Shown in pieces: positions 11,640 to 21,405 of a stretch of DNA of 64,000 bases (its first letter is position 1; every line of letters begins with the position of its first letter). Origin of the DNA: Symsagittifera roscoffensis (Eukaryota; Xenacoelomorpha; Acoela; Convolutidae). Made by a program: the position numbers and the translations under genes. The DNA is taken from positions 37,892,686-37,956,685 of the forward strand of contig NC_087067.1 in the NCBI RefSeq assembly GCF_963678635.1. The letters are read 5' to 3'. A model generated the notes under the pieces. The model searched no databases, was not told the origin of the DNA, and saw only the letters and a list, made by a program, of their open reading frames with translations.

Positions 11640-11780
11640 GCTTCATGCTTTTGAGGGAAGGTACACAGACCTATGCTCGTCCTTTAACACAAAGGGCATA
11701 AGCTCGAATCCCGCTTCGGTAATGAGGGACCGACTGCGTAAAAGCGGATGACATCTCTCTACCCCATTGAATAAAATGTC
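11640..11780 (+). repeat. tRNA-like SINE fragment
   Basis: It has the B-box-like GCTCGAATCCC at about 11702 and a downstream CACTTCGGTAA-like flank (CGCTTCGGTAATGAGG). This flank is shared with the minus-strand copy at 3895-3990. Confidence 0.4.
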
Positions 11781-12279
11781 CGAGGCTGAAAGAGAATAAA
11801 AGGTCCGATGCTATATAGAAAATGTAGCATTTTCTTTGTTTGAGCTCCGCTTTGTATAGGCCGAAGACTCCTCCTTTGATATTTATAGGCCGAAGTTTTT
11901 AAAAAGAAAACTATCTATTTGATGGAGTTTTTTGGTCGGAAATTTTCTTTAACCAAAGCACTGGATTTTCAGGACTACTGTTTGCTGTTATATCTTTTTT
12001 TTCGGATCAAGTTAACATAACCAGTTCAAGTTAAAATATATAGACTAGCTCGCTGTTGTTCAGTCATGTTTTTGAACGTTACACTACCCCCTACGAATTG
12101 TAATTGGGGAATTCGAAATTGGGCAAGAACATTACCCATAGTTCCTCTCAGTCAGTTCGTGACGTTGTCGCAACAATAATTTTGTTTTTAAATATTTCTA
12201 AATTTTGAAAGATCGCTATTGTCGCTCATTAGCGAAAAAATTTACACGAATGCCAATCATCATCAATTGAAATTTAATC

Positions 12280-12800
12280 AGTGACCTTTGTTGTCCCAAC
12301 CATTGAAAATGGAGAGGAACTTTGTATAGGGTGTGTTTTAGTTTTTTTTTCCACGCAAAATAAGGCACCACAAAAAGTCATCGGATTGGTTTGAGTGATA
12401 TATCATATTAAAGCCCTTTCAGTCGTGATTGGAAAATTTTTCAGATTTTTCATCTTAATTCGAGCGAATAAAGCAAGCGAGCAGGCTTAGAACAGCTGAA
12501 TTATGCCTAATTAAAGGCCTGAAAACTTAATTTTAAGCAAGAAAAACTAGTTTTTGGAGTTTTTAGCTTCATTTTTGGAACCAAAAACGTCTAAAAATTC
12601 AGAAATTTTCTGCAAAAAAATTTTGAAAAGAAAATTATTACTTTTTTTTATTTTCTAGTCATTTTTCCACAAATATTTTTGTCCAATTTGCCTACACTAT
12701 TCTGACTGTCTTATATGCCTAAATTATGTTTTTATTTGCCTAAAGACTAGGGTCGGAACATTCTGTGCTATTTGTACAGTAACCGGCTATCCTTGTCCAA
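12280..12800 (+). repeat. Dispersed repeat family E, copy 1
   Basis: It contains three ordered marks found again at 14.4, 17.0, 27.5, 34.9 and 47.5 kb: GAGGAACTTTGTATAGGGTG, then CCACGCAAAATAAGGCACC, then GATATATCATATTAAAGCCC. It ends with GGTCGGAACATTCTGTGCTA and ACAGTAACCGGCTA. There is no coding content. Confidence 0.6.
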
Positions 12801-14223
12801 ATTTTCAATTTAGTGTAGCCGCTTGTTGTGCAAGTAGCGCAGAGAGTTTTAATTGTTATAATTTTGCAATTTTTTCATTATAAGAGCAACAAGCCTGTAA
12901 ATTAGTCAGAGTTTCAAACATTCAGATTCAGACGAGTGAAAAGCCTGTGCGAAAAACCCAACCTACATTATAAGTACTTAGGTATAAGTACATTATAAGT
13001 ACTTTAAGTACATTATAAAAAAACAACCTCTACAACAGTTAAATAGCTGTATTATACGCTACGAATGAATTAATATTCCCAAAAAATTGATGAAAAAAAT
13101 CAAAAAAAAGTGTCTGCACAGTTTAGCAAATTTGTTAGCCATTTTTCAGCATTTGTTAGCTATTTTTCAAAGTTTAACAATAAAAGAAGCTAGTGCCCTG
13201 TTTCAATGCACCTAATGATCGAACAATGGTAATGAGGAATTCAAATAAACTGATGTTTATAATTAAGGATCAAAAGAAGGCATTTATTTAGGTAGTTTTG
13301 TTTTTGTTCCATTCTTCAGAAAAAATTTCTTTAAAATTGTTCACTCAAATTTGTTTATCGCGTTTTTAACTTGATTTTTCTAATTAAATTAAATTATTCT
13401 GCTGAAATGAAAGCAAACGACGCATTCCTAAAATTGGAAAGGACGCCAAGTATACGTGAATCGTTTGGTTTCTGAAAGGAACCTCAATTTTCTGAATTAC
13501 AATAAAAGAATTTACATACTGCCCTATTTTTCTCTAAGCTGGTTTAGTTTTATGAAAACAAGACAATCATAGAAATATTTTGAACTTCAAAGACCTTAAA
13601 GTTGATGCATTTTTTACACTGGCGAGCTTCTTTTTTTCTAGCCTAACTAGCAAATAAAATTGTTCATAAAAATTGCTCCATTTATTTGGAACTTTTGCTA
13701 TATTCTCGATCTGTAGCTTTGGATTTTTCAAATCATCTGTTCATTGCTTTATTTGCGGCTGCTGTTTGTGATAATTTAAGCGTCTGTGGCTGAGTGGTTA
13801 GTGCGTTTGACTCATCATCTAGATCACAGGATCGAACCCGACAGGTAGCCGAATTTTTAAGTTTTTAGTAGTTCGAGGCTTATTTCTAATTTTTCTTAAT
13901 GCGCTTTGTCGAGCTGCTTTTTGTCGTGTTCTGGCTAGTGTTTGCGAAACTTTTGTCGTGTTGAAATTTGATTTTTAAAATTCTTTAAGCTGATGCATTT
14001 TTTGTTAATACTTATGTTTAAAAAAAGTCAGTCATCTGGAGTTCATTAAAATTTTTCCAAGTTGTCTTTTGGCTACTTAAAAACTGATTCCTCGGGATGC
14101 TTCTCAATAGTGCGGTTTGTCTTAGCCATGATTTGGATTCAAAAAATCTAAAACGTTTTCTCAGTGTCAAAAAGTTAGCCTACAACTTTCCGTTTGCTAA
14201 GTTGATTAACCAAAATTAGTGCC
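12801..14223. other. AT-rich stretch with one SINE-like copy
   Basis: A tRNA-like head at 13780-13850 (TGTGGCTGAGTGGTTAGTG, then GGATCGAACCC) is followed by a hairpin tail cut short at GTGTTTGCGAAAC near 13940. Around 12960-13020 there is a short ACATTATAAGTACTT tandem. A 22-codon frame at 13407-13475 has no supported splice partners. Nothing else is recognised. Confidence 0.45.
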
Positions 14224-14399
14224 AACTTGATCTTCACTTGCTGTTCGCTTATCCTACTGGGTTTTTAAGTTTTTTAGCTAATTTTTTTCTCATTGTTGCA
14301 GTTTTTACCTAATTCAAATTGACTTTTGCTAGCAACAAAAAACAGCAGGAATTTTGTAATAGAAATTAACTTTCCAAATTTAATTTTTGATCATCTGTG

Positions 14400-14785
14400 C
14401 TGGTGATCAAACTATTTTGTGCTACTTGAGCAGCAACCGGTCACTTTTATTATCCCGAACACTGAAAGGGTAGATGATTTTGTATTTGGCTGTGTTTTAG
14501 TTTTTTCTTTTTTTCCACGCAAAATCAAGTACCACTAATAATTGCCAGATCGGGTCGAGTGATCTATCACATCAAATATCTTGCAGTCATGATTTGGCCC
14601 CTGTTTTGAAACTTCGGAAAGGTTTTCTGGGTCGAAAAAAACAATGGTGTGAAATTTTTCAGGTGTAAAATTTAAGATTTTTGGTCCAAAATTTGTTGTT
14701 GTTTTTTATCGCGGTCGGAACTTTCTGCGCTACTTGCACAGGCACCCACTATCTTTCTTCTATTATGCTTCTGTATGTTTATTAA
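14400..14785 (+). repeat. Dispersed repeat family E, inside duplication B copy 1
   Basis: Contains CCACGCAAAATCAAGTACC, then GATCTATCACATCAAATATC, then GGTCGGAACTTTCTGCGCTA. The same element is present at 16994-17370 in copy 2. It lies in the 3' flank of the homeobox gene. Confidence 0.55.
14778..14783 (-). promoter_or_regulatory. Polyadenylation signal, homeobox copy A
   Basis: AATAAA on the minus strand, about 170 bases after the stop codon at 14954. The matching site in copy B is at 17371-17376. Confidence 0.45.
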
Positions 14786-14953
14786 ATGAGTAAGCTTGTT
14801 AAAGCGAGTTTTTTTTAATATAAAGTTTTTTATCGGAGTCATTTTTTTATTTGAATACACCATAGTGAAAAATTTTTTATAGCAAATCGAAATGGGTTTA
14901 AAAGAAACAAAGTATCCAGAGTGTATGACAATAACAACCAAACAGAAAATTAT

Positions 14954-15712
14954 TCATTCGATTGTCTCTAGTTTTATCATAGTTGGACTCGAGTCCTCGT
15001 CCTCTTCTGTAAAAGACTGTTGTGTAAGCAGATTCAAATCATCCGAAAACGAAGAATGCTCACTATCCGATCGATTTAGAGCATCGTACAGGGATACTCC
15101 TGTATCTTCGCACTTTTTCTCAAGTCTTCGCAGATTTTTGAAGAATACTCGGACATTCTCTTCTGTGAGTCCGAGATGACTAGATAAGAGGCTCCGACCA
15201 TCGGCTGTTAGATACCTTCCGTTTGAGAGATACCATTCGAACATTACTTGTTTTGCAGACCTGCTAATTGTTGTTCGTCTTCGCATACGTTTCATGTTCT
15301 GTCCAGATGATGTTGAATCTATAGCGCTCGATTGTTGCTGCATTGCTTTTGCAACTTCGCTTGATGTTGAAAAATAGGAACTCGCTTTGCCACTTAAACT
15401 ACTACTGTTAGGTGATATTTGAGGCTGATTAGAAGCTACTCCTGCTGTTGTAGCGTTTGCAAGAGAGGTAACGCTTAAAACACTCGCGGGAGTCGGGGTT
15501 AAATTTTGAGTTGGGTTCGTGTCTATAGAATCGCGTTGCATGGAGCCTAAGAGATGAAGTGAATTCAGAGCTCCGAATACATTTTGAGTGTTTCTGCTGT
15601 TGGGAAACAAGTCGTTTAAGCTGTTGAGGTTGTGTTGCATCATGTTGTTGTTGTTTATTTGTTTGTTTGCACCAGGGAATGATTGAATTTCTGATGAGGT
15701 TGTTGCGCCATT
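14954..15712 (-). CDS. Homeodomain terminal exon, duplicate copy A
   Basis: Encodes the same residues as the terminal exon at 17548-18306, including the divergent homeodomain and the acidic tail. The acceptor is TTTTTCAG. Only the duplicated exon at 15884-16141 lies upstream before copy B's own terminal exon and stop codon intervene. It can therefore be used only if copy B's exons are skipped, or from another promoter. No frame damage is visible, which fits a very recent duplication. It may also be an assembly artefact. Confidence 0.6.
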   Translation of the reverse strand, partial: NGATTSSEIQSFPGANKQINNNNMMQHNLNSLNDLFPNSRNTQNVFGALNSLHLLGSMQRDSIDTNPTQNLTPTPASVLSVTSLANATTAGVASNQPQISPNSSSLSGKASSYFSTSSEVAKAMQQQSSAIDSTSSGQNMKRMRRRTTISRSAKQVMFEWYLSNGRYLTADGRSLLSSHLGLTEENVRVFFKNLRRLEKKCEDTGVSLYDALNRSDSEHSSFSDDLNLLTQQSFTEEDEDSSPTMIKLETIE

Positions 15713-15883
15713 CTGAAAAACATCAAAATTGTCCATAAGTTTCCTTTTTTATGTTACTAAACGATGTTCCACCAATAGTAGAAATCTGTTTTTTTTTTGG
15801 AAGAAGCATGCGATTAACCTCACACTTGGACCCGTTTTTGTTGGTTATTAGTCTAGATCTCCATCTTCATAATATATTTTTAC

Positions 15884-16141
15884 CTGAAGTTGGTTTGATG
15901 GTGTCTCTTGTGATGTATGGCTATGATGAGGTAAGGTATGGCCTTGAAGTCCCCTCCCCTGGCCACCATTGTTGCCACTACTAGCTGTAGCTGCTGCCGC
16001 ATTATGTGCCACTCTTTTCAACTCCGTCTTCACTCTGCTGTAGATTTTCGCCCTGCCTTCCTCACACTGCATGAAGTGTCTCACAATAGGGAGGAACTTC
16101 CCACTCCCGTCCATGTACTCTCCAGTTGGCAACAGTAAAAC
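15884..16141 (-). CDS. CUT-domain exon, duplicate copy A
   Basis: Same 86-codon exon as at 18478-18735: acceptor CTTCAG, donor CAG|GTAAAA, phase 0 at both ends. It could be spliced from exon 2 (20355-20689) as an alternative to copy B, making the same protein. Confidence 0.6.
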
Positions 16142-16309
16142 CTGAAGGAAAGTTTTTTTGAAATTTATTCTTTAAATTTTTTCCCTAATTTTGTGATTAT
16201 TTTTTTTACACAAAGTGATCAAATATGGCGGACAGGTTCACTGAATGTTACCAATATCGTCTCCTGTTCTTCCAAGCCTCATTATATGTTGAATTAATAC
16301 TGGGGTATG

Positions 16310-16620
16310 TTTATTATGCTTGCGATTAGCAAGCGTTATCAAATCGAATTGTAGACTTTTCTCGGGTAAACAAGTAGGTGAACAAAATCAGTTGTATCTT
16401 GGTTCACGATGAACTCAAACTTCCATCCGTGTCCGACTTTTAGCCTGGAGGTAAAGAATACGCCTGCAACGGTTAAGGTAATGGGTTCGAATCTGACCAG
16501 GAAAATTTTTTTCAACCTGGAAATGTTCCTTTCGCAAAAAATGCGGCCTTTAGTTTGTCTGCTTGTTTTGTCGGCTTAGTTGCCATATCTAAGATTCGTT
16601 TATTTTAGCTGTGAACAATT
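16310..16620 (+). repeat. SINE-like repeat with hairpin module
   Basis: The hairpin GCTTGCGATTAGCAAGC at 16318-16334 precedes a tRNA-like head at 16441-16500 with a strong B-box (GGGTTCGAATCTGACC). The duplicate lies at 18912-19094. It is upstream of the CUT exon on the opposite strand, so it falls in intron sequence. Confidence 0.5.
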
Positions 16621-17370
16621 TTCATTGCGAATATTTTTAGCATGTAGAAAATGCGGCCTAATCGAAATTAGCTTTTCACATCGGTTGTAATTTTATAAGC
16701 TCGATTTATTAAAATTTCACTTTTTTAACATTTTTTCGTCTTTTTTATCGGCTTAATAAGTTTCGGTTTAATTCATATCGAATTATTGGACTCTTATTGC
16801 GTCGTTACGTCCGAAAACTTGATCTTCACTTGCTGTTCGCTTATCCTACTGGGTTTTTAAGTTTTTTAGCTAATTTTTTTCTCATTGTTGCAGTTTTTAC
16901 CTAATTCAAATTGACTTTTGCTAGCAACAAAAAACAGCAGGAATTTTGTAATAGAAATTAACTTTCCAAATTTAATTTTTGATCATCTGTGCTGGTGATC
17001 AAACTATTTTGTGCTACTTGAGCAGCAACCGGTCACTTTTATTATCCCGAACACTGAAAGGGTAGATGATTTTGTATTTGGCTGTGTTTTAGTTTTTTCT
17101 TTTTTTCCACGCAAAATCAAGTACCACTAATAATTGCCAGATCGGGTCGAGTGATCTATCACATCAAATATCTTGCAGTCATGATTTGGCCCCTGTTTTG
17201 AAACTTCGGAAAGGTTTTCTGGGTCGAAAAAAACAATGGTGTGAAATTTTTCAGGTGTAAAATTTAAGATTTTTGGTCCAAAATTTGTTGTTGTTTTTTA
17301 TCGCGGTCGGAACTTTCTGCGCTACTTGCACAGGCACCCACTATCTTTCTTCTATTATGCTTCCTGTATG

Positions 17371-17376
17371 TTTATT
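17371..17376 (-). promoter_or_regulatory. Polyadenylation signal, homeobox copy B
   Basis: AATAAA on the minus strand, about 170 bases after the stop codon at 17548. Confidence 0.45.
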
Positions 17377-17547
17377 AAATGAGTAAGCTTGTTAAAGCGA
17401 GTTTTTTTTAATATAAAGTTTTTTATCGGAGTCATTTTTTTTATTTGAATACACCATAGTGAAAAATTTTTTATAGCAAATCGAAATGGGTTTAAAAGAA
17501 ACAAAGTATCCAGAGTGTATGACAATAACAACCAAACAGAAAATTAT

Positions 17548-18306
17548 TCATTCGATTGTCTCTAGTTTTATCATAGTTGGACTCGAGTCCTCGTCCTCTT
17601 CTGTAAAAGACTGTTGTGTAAGCAGATTCAAATCATCCGAAAACGAAGAATGCTCACTATCCGATCGATTTAGAGCATCGTACAGGGATACTCCTGTGTC
17701 TTCGCACTTTTTCTCAAGTCTTCGCAGATTTTTGAAGAATACTCGGACATTCTCTTCTGTGAGTCCGAGATGACTAGATAAGAGGCTCCGACCATCGGCT
17801 GTTAGATACCTTCCGTTTGAGAGATACCATTCGAACATTACTTGTTTTGCAGACCTGCTAATTGTTGTTCGTCTTCGCATACGTTTCATGTTCTGTCCAG
17901 ATGATGTTGAATCTATAGCGCTCGATTGTTGCTGCATTGCTTTTGCAACTTCGCTTGATGTTGAAAAATAGGAACTCGCTTTGCCACTTAAACTACTACT
18001 GTTAGGTGATATTTGAGGCTGATTAGAAGCTACTCCTGCTGTTGTAGCGTTTGCAAGAGAGGTAACGCTTAAAACACTCGCGGGAGTCGGGGTTAAATTT
18101 TGAGTTGGGTTCGTGTCTATAGAATCGCGTTGCATGGAGCCTAAGAGATGAAGTGAATTCAGAGCTCCGAATACATTTTGAGTGTTTCTGCTGTTGGGAA
18201 ACAAGTCGTTTAAGCTGTTGAGGTTGTGTTGCATCATGTTGTTGTTGTTTATTTGTTTGTTTGCACCAGGGAATGATTGAATTTCTGATGAGGTTGTTGC
18301 GCCATT
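17548..18306 (-). CDS. Homeobox gene exon 4 (homeodomain, stop)
   Basis: The acceptor GATGTTTTTCAG ends at 18307. The frame continues phase 0 from exon 3 (NQLQ then NGATT) to the TAA. Asn/Gln/Ser-rich sequence comes first, then the homeodomain, then an acidic Ser-rich C-terminus. An in-frame ATG lies 24 bases upstream inside the intron, so a homeodomain-only product of 260 residues is also possible. Confidence 0.8.
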   Translation of the reverse strand, partial: NGATTSSEIQSFPGANKQINNNNMMQHNLNSLNDLFPNSRNTQNVFGALNSLHLLGSMQRDSIDTNPTQNLTPTPASVLSVTSLANATTAGVASNQPQISPNSSSLSGKASSYFSTSSEVAKAMQQQSSAIDSTSSGQNMKRMRRRTTISRSAKQVMFEWYLSNGRYLTADGRSLLSSHLGLTEENVRVFFKNLRRLEKKCEDTGVSLYDALNRSDSEHSSFSDDLNLLTQQSFTEEDEDSSPTMIKLETIE

Positions 18307-21300
18307 CTGAAAAACATCAAAATTGTCCATAAGTTTCCTTTTTTATGTTACTAAACGATGTTCCACCAATAGTAGAAATCTGTTTTTTTTTTGGAAGAAG
18401 CATGCGATTAACCTCACACTTGGACCCGTTTTTGTTGGTTATTAGTCTAGATCTCCATCTTCATAATATATTTTTACCTGAAGTTGGTTTGATGGTGTCT
18501 CTTGTGATGTATGGCTATGATGAGGTAAGGTATGGCCTTGAAGTCCCCTCCCCTGGCCACCATTGTTGCCACTACTAGCTGTAGCTGCTGCCGCATTATG
18601 TGCCACTCTTTTCAACTCCGTCTTCACTCTGCTGTAGATTTTCGCCCTGCCTTCCTCACACTGCATGAAGTGTCTCACAATAGGGAGGAACTTCCCACTC
18701 CCGTCCATGTACTCTCCAGTTGGCAACAGTAAAACCTGAAGGAAAGTTTTTTTGAAATTTATTCTTTAAATTTTTCCCCTAATTTTGTGATTATTTTTTT
18801 TACACAAAGTGATCAAATATGGCGGACAGGTTCACTGAATGTTACCAATATCGTCTCCTGTTCTTCCAAGCCTCATTATATGTTGAATTAATACTGGGGT
18901 ATGTTTATTATGCTTGCGATTAGCAAGCGTTATCAAATCGAATTGTAGACTTTTCTCGGGTAAACAAGTAGGTGAACAAAATCAGTTGTATCTTGGTTCA
19001 TGATGAACTCAAACTTCCATCCGTGTCCGACTTTTAGCCTGGAGGTAAAGAATACGCCTGCAACGGTTAAGGTAATGGGTTCGAATCTGACCAGGAAAAT
19101 TTTTTTCAACCTGGAAATGTTCCTTTCGCAAAAAATGCGGCCTTTAGTTTGTCTGCTTGTTTTGTCGGCTTAGTTGCCATATCTAAGATTCGTTTATTTT
19201 AGCTGTGAACAATTTTCATTGCGAGTATTTTTAGCATGTAGAAAATGCGGCCTAATCGAAATTAGCTTTTCACATCGGTTGTAATTTTATAAGCTCGATT
19301 TATTAAAATTTCACTTTTTTAACATTTTTTCGTCTTTTTTATCGGCTTAATAAGTTTCGGTTTAATTCATATCGAATTATTGGACTCTTATTGCGTCGTT
19401 ACGTCCGAAAAAATTTTAGTGCGCGTGTGTGTGCTCTGAGTGGAAAAGGGATTAACATCTTTTATAAGTTTAGAATTTTTGGAATTTGTTTTCGGCATGA
19501 AGGGTTTCTGCTCAGGTTTTTTTCTGCTTTATTACCGCTTGGTAATTATAAACTCCAATTCAATCAGCCATCTAGTGTAGAGGTTAAACGACTGCTTGAG
19601 ATGGCAAAGTTTTGCGTTCGAATCCGGCAGGGCCCTTTTTGCAAGCTAGAGTTTATGTGCTTTTTCGGACTATCGTCCGTCTGTTTTTTTTGTCTGCCTA
19701 GTTCCAGTAGCTCGATCGTTCAGCTTTATTCCAAGTTGCTTTAACCCTATGCTTGAGAGGACAAAACCTTTGAGTTTGACGTCAGTTGAGACCTGTTTTT
19801 CTGGCAAATAAAACTTTTTGGCTAATTTACATTGTCAATTTTGTCTGCTTTGTTCCGCAGAAAGGACTTTTTTAAAACTTGGCTTCTTTTTAGCATTCCC
19901 AAAGCTCGTTGTACAGTTTCTGTTGGTGTAGACAAACTTGTTCCGGATATTTTGCTCATTTGTTGCAATTTCTAATGACAAAAACGGTTTTTTGATTTTT
20001 TTTCCGTTTGATTTTCATAGTCATTCATATTTATATCGCAACTGGTGCGAAGCTCAGCTTCGCCTCTGTGTCAACATGTTTTGACATCTTTAACTTTTGG
20101 ATTAAATTAGTGTATTTTAAATAAAAAAACTTCAACTTCCTTCGTTCATAATTTTTGGTTCCTATTCTTTATTGTATTCTTTGTATTCTCTCTTATTAGT
20201 TTTTTGTTTTCAATGAACGAAATGAAGACACGTATTCATGTCTTCTTTTTTTCATCCCAAAATTTTTGAAATTTTCCACCCTCAAATTTGATTAATTTGT
20301 GGTTTGATTTCCGATTTCCTTAACATGGTGCGCAAAATGCTATATTTTATTTACCTTTTCCATCGTGGCAGCATTACACCCCATAGTTGCATGTGAGAAT
20401 ATCTCGGCATTGATATTGAATTTGTCTATCTCAAAGTGGATACAGTACTTCAGCACTGCTGGAACCAATAAGAACGGGTTGAAGTTGAACGGAAGGGGTG
20501 CCATTCCTGCACTTGCTGCTTCCAGGAATGGAGATGGGAAAGGTTGCTGTGTTAATGTTGCTTGTGGCTCCCTCTTTTCCTCTGGAGACTTAGATTGGTG
20601 TGAGTTTGTTTTGGGCGATGTGTTTTGAGGTTCGTTTCCCGTACTTGATGTTTCTTTGGAGTCATGATCTGTGGAATTGGAAGTTTTATCTGAAAATTTA
20701 CGATAAAAGAAAACTGTTTCGGCATGCTTGCTATCGCTAAAAATGTTTTGACGATGGTGTAATCGACCTTGTGTCGCAATGTACTCCAAATCTGACCGCC
20801 AAGGTTTTCAGTTGAAGCGACAAAAATTAACATAGAAGATTTTAATTATTCAGGAAAACAACAGCGGTTATCCGTAAATTGCTGAATGGCTCGTATGTTC
20901 TTCGTCGTGGATAAATTGTCTTAAAAGGTTAAAAAAAACATTTTTTGTCCCCGCTATAATCCTCGATCCTCCCCTGTGTGATTCTACTAGGTGCGATACA
21001 GAAAAGTATTAAGCTCAATTTAGATTCTATATAACAAAACAACTTACCATTTGATGTGGAGCTTGTTTCCATTTCACCACTCTTCGCTTCCTGTCCTTCA
21101 CTCGGCTCTTTCTTGTTCACGCCCTCTGACGTCATCATCGCTAATTTTTCACACTCGAGCATCATCACCACTTTTCTATCAACTTCCTTCATTCTTTGAC
21201 TGTCCAACAGTCGGATAACCGAGTGCTGTGATTGGTTAGTTCCAGCAGATCCTCCCGACAGCTTGTCGGCAGCGGCGACCAGTCCGAGCACTTTGCGGTC

Positions 21301-21405
21301 AATTGTCTGAGACAGAAGTGTCCGAACTTGGAATACAGTGCAGTTGTCGTCGAATTCCATGATTATGGAACCCTCGGGTCCCTGGAACTTGAAACGATTG
21401 GGCAT
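17548..21405 (-). CDS. Divergent CUT-class homeodomain transcription factor
   Basis: Four exons join in frame: 21405-21048, 20689-20355, 18735-18478 and 18306-17548, giving 569 residues. Exon 1 encodes an N-terminal region from FKFQGPEGSI to KVVMMLECEKL that may be a small beta-rich domain, followed by a Ser/Thr/Glu linker. Exons 2-3 encode a CUT-like domain: IDKFNINAEIFSHATMG to FLPIVRHFMQCEEGRAKIY aligns with ONECUT and SATB CUT domains, but the usual SQG is lost. Exon 4 carries a homeodomain beginning RRRTTISRSAK, with Phe48, Lys50, Asn51, Leu52, Arg53. Phe48 is shared with ONECUT and SATB, while Lys50 and Leu52 are unusual. The tail is acidic and ends with a sumoylation-like IKLE. This predicts a nuclear DNA-binding regulator. 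Family assignment below 'CUT-class' is uncertain. The start is the ATG at 21405. Confidence 0.8.
18478..18735 (-). CDS. Homeobox gene exon 3 (second half of CUT domain)
   Basis: Acceptor CCTTCAG, donor CAG|GTAAAA, phase 0 both sides, 86 codons. It holds the C-terminal helices of the CUT-like domain and then an Ala/Gly/His-rich linker. If the 171-bp intron that follows is retained, the frame ends after 11 more residues, giving a CUT-only protein. Confidence 0.8.
18905..19100 (+). repeat. SINE-like repeat, duplicate in copy 2
   Basis: Counterpart of 16310-16620: hairpin at 18912-18928 and tRNA-like head at 19035-19094. It sits in the intron between exons 2 and 3 of the minus-strand homeobox gene. 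Confidence 0.5.
19412..20354. other. Homeobox intron 2 with SINE pieces
   Basis: Intron sequence of the minus-strand gene. It contains a tRNA-like head at 19568-19635 (B-box GCGTTCGAATCC) on the plus strand and the best hairpin tail of the window at 20047-20071. Plus-strand frames across it, such as 19391-19744, run through the repeat and are not genes. Confidence 0.55.
20047..20071 (+). repeat. Conserved hairpin module, perfect copy
   Basis: GCGAAGCTCAGCTTCGC, an 8-bp perfect inverted repeat around a single C, is followed at once by CTCTGTGT. It is the reference copy for the module seen about sixteen times in the window. Confidence 0.7.
20355..20689 (-). CDS. Homeobox gene exon 2 (linker, first half of CUT domain)
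   Basis: The acceptor AAATTTTCAG ends at 20690 and completes a GAT codon begun in exon 1. The donor AAAAG|GTAAAT leaves in phase 0. It encodes a polar Ser/Thr/Lys/Pro linker, a Pro/Phe-rich stretch, and the first helices of the CUT-like domain up to NAATMEK. Confidence 0.8.
20870..20935 (+). repeat. Short dispersed repeat shared with 24640-24695
   Basis: GGCTCGTATGTTCTT, then GTGGATAAATTGTCTTA, matches CAGCTCGTATGTTGG, then GTGGATAAATCGTCTTA near 24645. It probably marks the 3' part of one SINE-like family. It lies in the intron between exons 1 and 2 of the homeobox gene. Confidence 0.45.
21048..21405 (-). CDS. Homeobox gene exon 1 (start)
   Basis: ATG at 21405-21403 (MPNRFKFQGPEG). The donor ATG|GTAAGT leaves in phase 1 and pairs with exon 2. 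About residues 3-95 could form a folded N-terminal domain, as in SATB/CMP relatives, but similarity is weak. From about 95 on it is a disordered acidic linker. An AG at the TAGTCAAAAA stretch just upstream could serve as an acceptor for an upstream non-coding exon or a spliced leader. Confidence 0.75.

Larger units (their letters stand above)
14224..16817 (+). repeat. Tandem duplication B, copy 1 (2.59 kb)
   Basis: The segment from AACTTGATCTTCACTTGC to GTTACGTCCGAAAA is repeated immediately downstream with an offset of 2594 bases. By eye I found only about six differences over the unit, including one substitution in coding sequence (synonymous) and two homopolymer or single-base indels. It carries the last two exons of the CUT-homeobox gene. 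Confidence 0.95.
16818..19411 (+). repeat. Tandem duplication B, copy 2
   Basis: Second copy of the 2594-bp unit; its right edge is the second GTTACGTCCGAAAA. The left junction shows a few bases of shared sequence (AACTT) with the start of copy 1. This copy directly follows (in gene orientation) the unique exons 1 and 2, so it is the one in normal gene order. Confidence 0.95.

Noticed and set aside
13407-13475. Short frame MKANDAFLKLERTPSIR
   Set aside because: Only 22 codons, with no convincing splice site and no family; two frames look equally plausible.
15751-16138. Plus-strand frames opposite the homeobox exons, and their duplicates
   Set aside because: They are antisense shadows of the minus-strand coding exons; splice sites and domains support the minus strand.
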